A program made the position numbers and the translations under genes. From Planctomycetota bacterium (GTDB taxonomy: Bacteria > Planctomycetota > Phycisphaerae > Sedimentisphaerales > Anaerobacaceae), in assembly GCA_020351025.1 (NCBI GenBank), contig CP070728.1:1986722-2019459 (forward strand): DNA of 32,738 nucleotides, given 5' to 3'. The notes under the pieces are model-generated. The model saw only the letters and a program-made list of their open reading frames with translations. It made no database searches and was not told where the DNA came from. Below are positions 1 to 6,841 of this stretch, in pieces; position 1 is the stretch's first letter, and every line of letters begins with the position of its first letter.

Positions 1-1308
1 GAAAAGGCCGGTCTTGGTCAAAAGGTAGTACGGCTAAAGGGCGGAGACCCCTGCATTTTCGGCAGGGCAGGTCAGGAAATCGCAGCCCTCACCGAAGCCG
101 GCATCGATTTCGAAATAGTACCCGGTGTAACAGCCGCTACGGCGGCAGCACAGTATGCCGGTATCATACTAACCGACAGAGACTATAGCTCACAGTTACT
201 GTTAGTTACTGGACGAGAGGCTGAAGGTAAACAACAGGGCAATATCGATTGGCACCTGCTCGCCAAATTCAAAGGAACTATAGTTTTCTACATGGCTGTG
301 GGAAGTCTCGATTTCATCGTTAAGAAATTAATAAAAAACGGCATGTCAAAAGTGATGCCCACGGCGATTATTGCTGATGCCACTTTACCAACGCAGAGAA
401 CCGTAACAGCTCCGCTTGAGCAAATAAGCCAAAAGTGTATGGAGCAAAAAATTGAGCCGCCGGCAATTGTTGTGGTCGGTAGAGCAGCTGACGAGAAATT
501 TAACTGGTTGACCGGCAAGCCTTTATTCGGCAAAAAAATCGTCATTACGCGGGATGAAGATGGTAATACCGACTTTGCGAGCAGGATTATCAGCAAGGCA
601 GCCGTGCCCGTAGCACTTACAACAATAAAAATCAAACCTTTGACCGATACGACCGAGTTTTTACAAACACTATCAAAAATCGCCGAATATGATTGGATAA
701 TTTTCACCAGTGTAAACGGTGTAAGTATCTTCTTTGATGTGTTAGAAGGACTTAACAAAGATGCCCGCATCTTCGCTTCTGCCAAAATCGCCGCTATAGG
801 CAGTGAAACCGCGGCTAAATTAGGGCAGTTCGGGATAAAGGCTGACTTTGTGCCGACTGTTTACACAAGCATAGAGCTTGGCAGACAATTAAGTAGCTTT
901 TCGAATTTACAAGGCAGGAAGGTTTTGATTTTGCGCTCGGCTCTTGCCTCAAATAAACTGGGAGAACTTTTGGAGCAAGCTGGAGCCAAAGTCGACAGTG
1001 TTCCTGTTTACACAGCCTCAACAAATAAGACCAAATGCAACTGGTTAACCGAAAAAATCAGCAACGGCAAAATCGATTGGCTGACCTTTGCAAGTCCCTC
1101 ATCAGTCAGAGGATTTTTTGAACAAATCGATAGCCGCTTAGTAAATTCGAGCAGAGCGAAAGTAGCTTCCATTGGGCCGGTAACCTCCGAAGAATTGGAA
1201 AATCTCGGTATTAAAGTTGATTTAACCGCAAGTGTGCATACTATCGATGGACTGCTAACCACAATAGAAAGCAGCGAAGAACGTAAAGAACAAAACCATA
1301 CAATTTAA
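1..1308 (+). CDS. cobA-hemD: CobA-HemD fusion: uroporphyrinogen-III C-methyltransferase / uroporphyrinogen-III synthase (5' end outside window)
   Basis: The reading frame is open from base 1, so the gene begins upstream; 435 residues are visible. Residues 1 to about 165 are the C-terminal part of an SAM-dependent uroporphyrinogen-III methyltransferase: the family signature KGGDPCIFGRAGQE and the following VPGVTAA motif are present. From about residue 175 the chain continues as uroporphyrinogen-III synthase (GKKIVITRDEDG near its start, a TIDGLL motif near its end). HemD cyclises hydroxymethylbilane to uroporphyrinogen III; CobA methylates it twice to precorrin-2, the entry to siroheme. Such fusions are common in anaerobic bacteria. 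An ATG at 292 lies inside the methyltransferase domain and is not the true start. The next gene, ahbC, follows after a 71-base A/T-rich repeat, which fits a heme/siroheme cluster. Only the missing N-terminus is uncertain. Confidence 0.95.
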   Translation, partial: EKAGLGQKVVRLKGGDPCIFGRAGQEIAALTEAGIDFEIVPGVTAATAAAQYAGIILTDRDYSSQLLLVTGREAEGKQQGNIDWHLLAKFKGTIVFYMAVGSLDFIVKKLIKNGMSKVMPTAIIADATLPTQRTVTAPLEQISQKCMEQKIEPPAIVVVGRAADEKFNWLTGKPLFGKKIVITRDEDGNTDFASRIISKAAVPVALTTIKIKPLTDTTEFLQTLSKIAEYDWIIFTSVNGVSIFFDVLEGLNKDARIFASAKIAAIGSETAAKLGQFGIKADFVPTVYTSIELGRQLSSFSNLQGRKVLILRSALASNKLGELLEQAGAKVDSVPVYTASTNKTKCNWLTEKISNGKIDWLTFASPSSVRGFFEQIDSRLVNSSRAKVASIGPVTSEELENLGIKVDLTASVHTIDGLLTTIESSEERKEQNHTI

Positions 1309-1379
1309 AAGTTTTAGATTTCTAATTATAGCTTTTAGCTCTTAATTTTTGGCTTTTAACTTTTGGCTTTTAGTTTTCT
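1309..1379. repeat. A/T-rich repeat with 7-bp periodicity between cobA-hemD and ahbC
   Basis: The whole gap is T-rich on the + strand. Read on the - strand it splits into consecutive 7-mers of the form NNNAAAA or close variants (ACTAAAA, GCCAAAA, GTTAAAA, GCCAAAA, then degenerating), about nine units. The same type of sequence recurs at 2172-2206, 2536-2633 and 9832-9894. I see no hairpin with a T-run and no strong ribosome binding site in it. Function unknown. Confidence 0.7.
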
Positions 1380-2540
1380 ATGATAAACATTTCAAGACTA
1401 TATTGCGGACTCGCAGGCCAGTCCGACTATCTAAGATACGGGGATACCAATTCGCTTGGCCCCGTCATCGTTTATAACTGCACGAGGCGGTGCAATCTGA
1501 AGTGTTTGCACTGCTATAGTTCCTCAGGCTCAGACAAGAACGGCAATGAATTAACCATGGCCCAAGCAAAGCAGTTACTCTCGCAACTCGCAGAAGTTAA
1601 ATGCCCCGTTGTATTATTCAGTGGAGGTGAGCCATTGTTACGCAGCGATTTGTTTGAATTACTGGAAGAGGCAAGACGATTAGGGCTGCAAACCGTCATT
1701 TCGACCAATGGGACATTGATTGAGCCAGCAACCTCCGACAGGCTCGCTGAGGTCGGCGTAAGTTATGTCGGCATTTCTATTGATGGAGGACAGAAGTTTC
1801 ATGATAAATTCAGACAGTTGAACGGGAGCTTTAAGGCCGCACTGAGAGGAATTGAAAACTGCACAGCCGTGAGTATAAAAACAGGGCTGCGCTTTACCAT
1901 AACAAAAGCAAATATAGAGCAAATCACCGCTGTTTTTGATACTGCCGCAGCAGCAAATGTACGCAGAATATGCTTCTACCATTTAATCAGCAGCGGCCGA
2001 GCAAAAGAGCTTAAAGACCAAGTTCCAACGAAACAGCAAACGAGGCATGTCCTTGACGTGATTATAGAAAAGACAGATGATTTTGTCCAAAAAGGCCTTG
2101 TTGATGAGGTCCTTACGGTGGGTAACCACGCCGATGGGCCTTATCTTCTCACAAAGATAGCCGAAGAAATGCAAAACTCAAAACTCCAAACCCAAAAATA
2201 TCAAAACGCGATGCTGCTTCTGCTCTCAGCGGGGGGCAATAAAATAGGAGAAAAAATCGGCTGCGTAAGCTGCGATGGCAGCGTCCATCCGGACCAGTTC
2301 TGGCACAACTACTCGCTCGGCAACGTCAAGGCTCAAACTTTCAAACTAATCTGGGACAACCCGGATGAGCCGGTACTGAATAAATTACGCAAAAAAAATA
2401 AATTTGCTAATGCCAGATGTTTGAAATGCAAATGGTTCGACTTGTGCAAAGGAAATTTTAGATTTTTAGGTGCCAACGGCAACGACGCAAACTGGCTCAA
2501 CGAGCCAGCCTGCTATCTTATGGATGAAGAGATAAGTTAG
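1380..2540 (+). CDS. ahbC: AhbC, radical SAM 12,18-didecarboxysiroheme deacetylase
   Basis: This is a 386-residue radical SAM enzyme of the siroheme-dependent heme pathway. It is expected to remove the two acetate side chains of 12,18-didecarboxysiroheme to give Fe-coproporphyrin III. The N-terminus (MINISRLYCG, then a SDYLRYG motif) matches the AhbC type. The CxxxCxxC cluster for the SAM-binding [4Fe-4S] centre is C38, C42, C45, and the GGEPL motif follows. A C-terminal Cys-rich SPASM-like domain carries the HPDQFW motif plus the CLKCKWFDLC and ACYLMDEE cysteines typical of AhbC. No clear Shine-Dalgarno precedes the ATG; the start is chosen by family match. Residues about 264-276 (NSKLQTQKYQ) are encoded by a 7-bp repeat tract and look like an insertion in a linker before the SPASM domain. 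Neighbours hemB, ahbD and ahbAB support the assignment over NirJ. Confidence 0.9.
   Translation: MINISRLYCGLAGQSDYLRYGDTNSLGPVIVYNCTRRCNLKCLHCYSSSGSDKNGNELTMAQAKQLLSQLAEVKCPVVLFSGGEPLLRSDLFELLEEARRLGLQTVISTNGTLIEPATSDRLAEVGVSYVGISIDGGQKFHDKFRQLNGSFKAALRGIENCTAVSIKTGLRFTITKANIEQITAVFDTAAAANVRRICFYHLISSGRAKELKDQVPTKQQTRHVLDVIIEKTDDFVQKGLVDEVLTVGNHADGPYLLTKIAEEMQNSKLQTQKYQNAMLLLLSAGGNKIGEKIGCVSCDGSVHPDQFWHNYSLGNVKAQTFKLIWDNPDEPVLNKLRKKNKFANARCLKCKWFDLCKGNFRFLGANGNDANWLNEPACYLMDEEIS
2172..2206 (+). repeat. In-frame 7-bp repeat tract inside ahbC
   Basis: Five consecutive 7-mers occur here: CAAAACT twice in perfect tandem, then CCAAACC, CAAAAAT and ATCAAAA. They resemble the A-rich heptads of the intergenic repeats at 1309-1379, 2536-2633 and 9832-9894. 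The tract is translated within ahbC without breaking the frame and adds a hydrophilic Q/K-rich stretch between the radical SAM core and the C-terminal Cys-rich domain. Confidence 0.65.
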
Positions 2541-2633
2541 TTTTAAGTTTTTAGTTAGCCCGAGAACGAAAAAGGTTAAATTTTGAGGTTTGATATGTAA
2601 TTTTGACTTTTGCATTTTGAATTTTAATTTTTC
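2536..2633. repeat. A/T-rich repeat with 7-bp periodicity between ahbC and hemB
   Basis: Two blocks of heptads are present: AGTTTTA-AGTTTTT-AGTTAGC near 2540-2560, and from about 2577 a run that on the - strand reads AAAAATT, AAAATTC, AAAATGC, AAAAGTC, AAAATTA and further degenerate units. A short non-repetitive stretch (about 2560-2575) separates them. The hemB ribosome binding site (CGGAG, 2635-2639) lies just after the repeat. Confidence 0.65.
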
Positions 2634-2647
2634 AACGGAGTTAAATT

Positions 2648-3643
2648 ATGGGTTTTCCGAAAATCAGGATGCGAAGGCTGAGAAACAGCCCCGCAATGAG
2701 AAGATTAGTGTGTGAAACCACCTTGAGTGTGGAGGATTTTGTTTATCCGCTATTTGTACGCGATGGCGAAGGTATTAAAGAGCCGATTAAGTCGATGGCT
2801 GACTGTTTCCACTTCTCACCGGACACGGTAGCAGTCGAGGCTGCTGAAGTTGCCGGTTTGGGGATAGCAGCGGTGCTTCTTTTCGGGCTGCCGAGGGAGA
2901 AAGACAAACTAGGCTCGAGGGCCTGGGTTGAAGATGGTGTGGTACAGCGGGCTATACGAGAAATCAAAAAAGAGGTGCCGGAGCTTTTGGTCATTACGGA
3001 TATTTGCCTCTGCGCATATACCGAGCATGGGCATTGCGGGGTTATAAAAGACGGCAAAATAGATAATGATGAGACGTGCAAGTTGTTGGCTAAGATAGCT
3101 TTATCGCACGCACAGGCGGGCGCTGATATAGTTGCACCATCGGATATGATGGATGGCAGAGTAAAATATATTCGCGAGGCGATGGAGGAAAATAGCTTTA
3201 AGGATGTGGCGATTATGTCATACGCAGCTAAATATGCATCTGCATTCTATGGGCCATTCAGGGATGCGGCGGAATCGGCACCTTCGGCAGATTTTGCAGG
3301 TACAAGCCTTTGTGATAGAAAGACTTACCAGATGGACCCAGCTAATGTAAACCAGGCGATGGCGGAGATTGCAGCTGATATAGAAGAGGGGGCGGATATC
3401 GTGATGGTGAAACCTGCAACTGCTTATTTAGACATAATTTACCGTGCGAGGCAGCGATTCGATTGCCCAATAGCGGCGTATAATGTCAGCGGGGAATATA
3501 TGATGGTGAATTGTGCTGCTGCGCAAGGCCTTGTAAATAAAGAAGATACAATGATGGAGATGTTAACCGCGATTAAGCGGGCGGGAGCAAATATAATAAT
3601 AACGTATTTTGCAAAAGAAGCAGCAAAAATGACATCAAAGTAA
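2648..3643 (+). CDS. hemB: HemB, delta-aminolevulinic acid dehydratase (porphobilinogen synthase)
   Basis: The product is 331 residues, the normal length for the family. It condenses two 5-aminolevulinate molecules to porphobilinogen, the committed pyrrole of all tetrapyrroles. The metal-binding segment DICLCAYTEHGHCG holds three cysteines (C120, C122, C130), so this is the zinc-type enzyme. The two active-site lysines are seen in SYAAKYASAFYG (K195) and IVMVKPA (K255, the Schiff-base lysine). The ATG is preceded by CGGAG at good spacing. The gene sits between ahbC and ahbD, which places it in the same heme operon, although it acts upstream of CobA-HemD in the pathway. HemA and HemL are not in the window; they may lie to the left. 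Confidence 0.97.
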   Translation: MGFPKIRMRRLRNSPAMRRLVCETTLSVEDFVYPLFVRDGEGIKEPIKSMADCFHFSPDTVAVEAAEVAGLGIAAVLLFGLPREKDKLGSRAWVEDGVVQRAIREIKKEVPELLVITDICLCAYTEHGHCGVIKDGKIDNDETCKLLAKIALSHAQAGADIVAPSDMMDGRVKYIREAMEENSFKDVAIMSYAAKYASAFYGPFRDAAESAPSADFAGTSLCDRKTYQMDPANVNQAMAEIAADIEEGADIVMVKPATAYLDIIYRARQRFDCPIAAYNVSGEYMMVNCAAAQGLVNKEDTMMEMLTAIKRAGANIIITYFAKEAAKMTSK

Positions 3644-3665
3644 ACTTTCTTACTTTAATCACTCT

Positions 3666-4691
3666 ATGAAATCAGAAAAGCCTCGTCTTATAGCATTTGA
3701 GGTTACGCGAAGGTGCCGGTTCCGTTGCCGGCACTGTCGGGCGAGTGCGGGGCCAAGCGCCAAAGAGGTACTTGATACAAGTCAATGTAAGAAAATCTTA
3801 AAGGCAATAGCGAAGTTCAACAAGTGTATAATTATCCTCACCGGTGGTGAGCCGATGGAACGGAAGGACATATACCAGATTATTCGATACGGGCGAGGGT
3901 TGGGGCTGCGAGTGGTGCTGGCAACGTGCGGGTATCTGATTGATGAGAAGTCAATAAAAAGGTTAAAGAAGGCAGGAGTAACAGCGTTATCATTTTCTAT
4001 AGACGGGGCATCGACAGATACGAACGACGCTTTCAGGCAGAGTAAGGGGGCATTTGATGCGGCTGTTAAGGCTGCGAAGATGGCGAAGCAGGCGCGGGTG
4101 CGGTTTCAGATTAATACAACAATCAGCAAAATCAATGTTGATGAAGTTATCGGGATAGCAGCACTTGCTAAAAGACTGGGAGCTTACTGCTTTAACCCAT
4201 TTATACTCGTGCCGACGGGCAGGGGGGCTGAGATTGAGGATATGATACTTGACCCGGTAGAGTATGAGTCGCTTTTGAATGAGCTGTGGCGGATAAAGCT
4301 GAGCGCGAAGATTAAGGTTCGGGTGACGTGCGGACCCCAGTTTGCGCGTGTGTGCAGGCAGGCGGAGGCCAAGGGACTAACCAAAGAGGTAAGCGGCTGT
4401 ATGGGCGGTAGAGGGTTCGGGTTTATAAGCTACAAAGGTGATGTTCAGATATGTGGGTTTCTGGATAAATCGACGGGGAATATGATTGAAAATAACTTCG
4501 ATTTCGGGAAGATTTGGGAGGAGTCGAAATTTCTGAATGAGATACGTGATAAAGCGAGTTACAGAGGTAAATGCAGAAATTGCGACTATGTCGGTGTCTG
4601 CGGGGGGTGCAGGGCGAGGGCTTATACAATGACGGGAGATTATTTAGGGACTGACCCTGCCTGTGATTACGAAGGCGGAGATAAAGATTGA
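3666..4691 (+). CDS. ahbD: AhbD, radical SAM heme b synthase (Fe-coproporphyrin III decarboxylase)
   Basis: A 341-residue radical SAM protein, expected to convert the two propionates on rings A and B of Fe-coproporphyrin III to vinyl groups and so finish heme b without oxygen. The CxxxCxxC motif is C17, C21, C24 (TRRCRFRCRHC), followed by the GGEPM motif. The C-terminal SPASM-type segment has the AhbD-like CGGCRARAYTMTGDYLG signature and a final cysteine in DPACDYEG. AhbC and AhbD are paralogues; the short N-terminus and this C-terminal signature separate the two. No obvious ribosome binding site precedes the ATG. The 3' end overlaps the start of ahbAB by two bases (TTGA), which suggests translational coupling. 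Alternative names such as NirJ-like or heme d1 factor are less likely because no nir gene is visible. Confidence 0.9.
   Translation: MKSEKPRLIAFEVTRRCRFRCRHCRASAGPSAKEVLDTSQCKKILKAIAKFNKCIIILTGGEPMERKDIYQIIRYGRGLGLRVVLATCGYLIDEKSIKRLKKAGVTALSFSIDGASTDTNDAFRQSKGAFDAAVKAAKMAKQARVRFQINTTISKINVDEVIGIAALAKRLGAYCFNPFILVPTGRGAEIEDMILDPVEYESLLNELWRIKLSAKIKVRVTCGPQFARVCRQAEAKGLTKEVSGCMGGRGFGFISYKGDVQICGFLDKSTGNMIENNFDFGKIWEESKFLNEIRDKASYRGKCRNCDYVGVCGGCRARAYTMTGDYLGTDPACDYEGGDKD
4674..4680 (+). promoter_or_regulatory. Shine-Dalgarno that fixes the TTG start of ahbAB
   Basis: GGCGGAG lies inside the 3' end of ahbD, seven bases before the TTG at 4688. No ATG or GTG in this frame lies near enough to begin the AhbA domain, so the TTG start is preferred. 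Confidence 0.6.
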
Positions 4692-5692
4692 GTTTGCATA
4701 TAACAAAACTACAAAAGAGATTGTGCAATGTTCTTCAAGATGGACTGCCGATACGTGCAAGGCCGTTTGCAGATTTAGGAAAACTTCTGGAGACGGACGA
4801 GAAAACGGCGCTGGAAGAAACGCGCCAGTTAAAAGAAAGGGGGGTTATTAAACGAATCGGGACAATGATAAATCACCGAGCGCTTGGTATGACAAGCACG
4901 CTGGTAACAGGGCACGTTCCGGAAGAAGCTTTAGAGGAGGTCGCAGAAGCAGTTAACGCACTTAAGAATGTTTCCCATAATTACATCAGGAAACATAACC
5001 TGAATTTATGGTTCACGCTTCAAGGTGAATCGCAAGAACAAATTGATATTGAGGTGTCAAAGCTTTCGGGACGTTTCGGTATTGATTTTTACAGTCTGCC
5101 GGTGGAACGTGTTTTTAAGTTAGACGTTCGGTTTGACGCTGAGGGCGAGGGACAGCCGAGTGGTGATACCCAGCAAGTACCAAAAAGTGAAATCTTCGAG
5201 CTAAATGATACTGAGAAGCAGATACTATCAAAACTGCAGGATGAGATAGAGGTAACGGAGAGGCCATTTCATTTTTTGTGCGGGGCAGGAATAGAGATTG
5301 ATGAGGTTCTAAATACTATAAAAAATCTGATAGATAAAGGAGTAATCAGGCGGCTCGGAGCGGTTGTCGACCATCGCAAGCTTGGATTTGTTGCGAATGT
5401 TCTTTTCTGTTGTGAGGTTCAGCAAGAGCGGATTATAGAAGCGGGTAAAAAGCTGGCACGGTTTGGGATAGTGAGTCATTGCTACGAAAGGAAGAGGGTT
5501 AAGAACTGGCCTTATAACCTGTTTGCGATGATGCACGGCAGAAGCATGGTTGATATTCAACATGTGATAGATAAATTTACTAAGGCTGAAGGGATAGAAT
5601 CGTTTGAATTACTGCCGACGGAAGCAGAGCTTAAAAAGGAGCCGGTTCGATACGTTAGATTGCCGCGCGAGCCTTCGGGCCGCTCGCAATGA
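4688..5692 (+). CDS. ahbAB: AhbA-AhbB fusion, siroheme decarboxylase (both subunits in one chain)
   Basis: The 334-residue chain contains two related Lrp/AsnC-like halves. Residues 1 to about 150 match AhbA: a winged-helix segment ending in GVIKRIGTMINHRALG, then VSHNYIRKHNLNLWFTL. After a hydrophilic linker (about 151-168), residues 169 to about 323 match AhbB: GVIRRLGAVVDHRKLGF, then VSHCYERKRVKNWPYNLFAM. In sulfate reducers and archaea these are normally separate subunits of a heterodimer that decarboxylates the C12 and C18 acetates of siroheme; both key histidine regions (H97, H264) are kept here. NirD-NirL fusions are known in denitrifiers, but no nir genes are present. The TTG start overlaps the ahbD stop. 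The last eleven residues come from a dispersed GC-rich repeat rather than from the family domain. The Lrp-like fold could suggest a regulator, but the WPYNLFAM motif and neighbours argue for the enzyme. Confidence 0.9.
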   Translation: MSLHITKLQKRLCNVLQDGLPIRARPFADLGKLLETDEKTALEETRQLKERGVIKRIGTMINHRALGMTSTLVTGHVPEEALEEVAEAVNALKNVSHNYIRKHNLNLWFTLQGESQEQIDIEVSKLSGRFGIDFYSLPVERVFKLDVRFDAEGEGQPSGDTQQVPKSEIFELNDTEKQILSKLQDEIEVTERPFHFLCGAGIEIDEVLNTIKNLIDKGVIRRLGAVVDHRKLGFVANVLFCCEVQQERIIEAGKKLARFGIVSHCYERKRVKNWPYNLFAMMHGRSMVDIQHVIDKFTKAEGIESFELLPTEAELKKEPVRYVRLPREPSGRSQ

Positions 5693-5693
5693 C
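5657..5693. repeat. GC-rich imperfect palindrome overlapping the ahbAB stop
   Basis: The segment runs from AGATTGCCGCGCGAGCC through a TTCG turn to GGCCGCTCGCAATGAC. GCGAGC pairs with GCTCGC and ATTGC with GCAAT, giving an imperfect hairpin. It resembles the 'gattgc...gcaatgac' dispersed intergenic repeats that I recall from many environmental genomes; that similarity is from memory. It encodes the final residues RLPREPSGRSQ and supplies the TGA stop. Confidence 0.5.
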
Positions 5694-5702
5694 CTCACAC
5701 CA

Positions 5703-5728
5703 CCCCTTCGACATGGTCAGAGCAGGCC
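5703..5728. repeat. Possible dispersed repeat of the CCCTTCGACA type
   Basis: CCCTTCGACATGGTCAGAGC followed by AGGCC resembles a widespread dispersed intergenic sequence (CCCTTCGACAAGCTCAGGGC) that often sits beside 'gcaatgac' repeats. It lies ten bases after the palindrome in the gap between convergent ahbAB and the YchF-like gene. The similarity is recalled, not searched. Confidence 0.35.
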
Positions 5729-5768
5729 GGATAGGGGGAAAGCATTTTTTGCGGTTTTGTATTTATCG

Positions 5769-6839
5769 TTAGACGTTGAATCTGAAGTTGATGATGTCAC
5801 CGTCCTTAACGATGTATTCCTTTCCTTCGAGCCGGATTTTACCGGCGGCTTTTATTGCTTTTTCAGAGCCAAGCTCTTTCAAGTCCTCAAAGGCAAAAGT
5901 TTCAGCTCTAATAAAACCGCGTTTGATATCGGAATGAACTTTAGCGGCAGCATCAAGTGCGTTGGTGCCTTGTTTTATAGGCCAGGCGCGGAGCTCGTCC
6001 GATACAACGGTTAAAAAGCTGATTAAGCCCATTGAGGAGTAACAGCTTTTTGCGAATTTTGCGGCGGCAGAAACGGTAATACCCATATCGGTCATAAAAT
6101 CGTGTCTGCTTTGCGGGTCAAGCTGCGCCAGCTCATATTCAAGCTTGGCACAAAGAGTAGTTACAGGTATGGCACTGTCGATTATGCCGGTAAAATCGAA
6201 CTCTTTATCCAACTGGTCCTCGCCGACGTTGACTACAACCGTCATGGGCTTTAAGGTTAGAAAGCCGAGGGACTTTATAATTTCGAGCTCAGCCTCAGTT
6301 TCAATAGCCGAGCTTATCGTCTTTTCCGCTTCAATTGTCTGCTGTAATTTTTTTTGGAGGTCTAATTCGGCCTTATCGTGAGCATGGTTTTTGGTGGGTT
6401 TAGCAAGATTCTTTTCAAGCCTTTCAATGCGAGTTGCAACAAGCTCCAAATCAGCAAGCAACAGTTCGGTTTGCAACTCTGTTAAATCCCTGGCTGGGTC
6501 TATGGCATTGCGGTAGGGCGGAACGGCTGGGTTTTCAAAGCAGCGGACAACCAGGACAAACATATCGACGATTCTTATGTGGTTAATCAGCCTTCTTGCA
6601 GCAGAGCGGCCATGCTCATCGGTAAAATTAAAGCCGGGCAGGTCGAGACAGTCGATTGTAGCGTAGGTTGTTTTTTTTGGCTTGTAGAATTCTGTTAACC
6701 AATCGAGGCGTTCGTCGGGAACGGGGACAATAGCTTCGGCGATGTTGGTCGAACCAGATGGGGGAATCGCTTTGCCGCTTAAGCTCGCGAAAATAGTGCT
6801 CTTGCCGGATTGCAGCAGGCCAAGCAGAGCTATCTTCAA
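5769..6839 (-). CDS. ychF: YchF/OLA1-type P-loop GTPase/ATPase with C-terminal TGS-like domain
   Basis: The 356-residue protein has the YchF layout: P-loop GLLQSGKST (G7-T15), switch II DLPGF, an N-x-x-E type specificity motif (VVNVGED) where classical GTPases have NKxD, and a C-terminal TGS-like/DUF933 segment ending RLEGKEYIVKDGDIINFRF. YchF proteins bind ATP or GTP, associate with ribosomes and affect stress responses. The P-loop differs from the usual GLPNVGKST and the helical middle region is divergent, so it may be a paralogue rather than the housekeeping copy. The start is a TTG preceded seven bases upstream by a perfect AAGGAGGT that overlaps the end of the fumarase subunit gene. The two genes are only two bases apart and presumably coupled. 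Confidence 0.8.
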   Translation of the reverse strand: MKIALLGLLQSGKSTIFASLSGKAIPPSGSTNIAEAIVPVPDERLDWLTEFYKPKKTTYATIDCLDLPGFNFTDEHGRSAARRLINHIRIVDMFVLVVRCFENPAVPPYRNAIDPARDLTELQTELLLADLELVATRIERLEKNLAKPTKNHAHDKAELDLQKKLQQTIEAEKTISSAIETEAELEIIKSLGFLTLKPMTVVVNVGEDQLDKEFDFTGIIDSAIPVTTLCAKLEYELAQLDPQSRHDFMTDMGITVSAAAKFAKSCYSSMGLISFLTVVSDELRAWPIKQGTNALDAAAKVHSDIKRGFIRAETFAFEDLKELGSEKAIKAAGKIRLEGKEYIVKDGDIINFRFNV

Positions 6840-6841
6840 TT

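Noticed and set aside
1380-4691. NirJ / heme d1 biosynthesis reading of the two radical SAM genes
   Set aside because: No nirS, nirE, nirF or nirN is visible, and the N- and C-terminal signatures fit AhbC and AhbD.
4688-5692. Lrp/AsnC transcription regulator reading of the ahbAB product
   Set aside because: The winged-helix parts resemble Lrp, but both halves carry siroheme decarboxylase motifs and the gene sits in a heme cluster.
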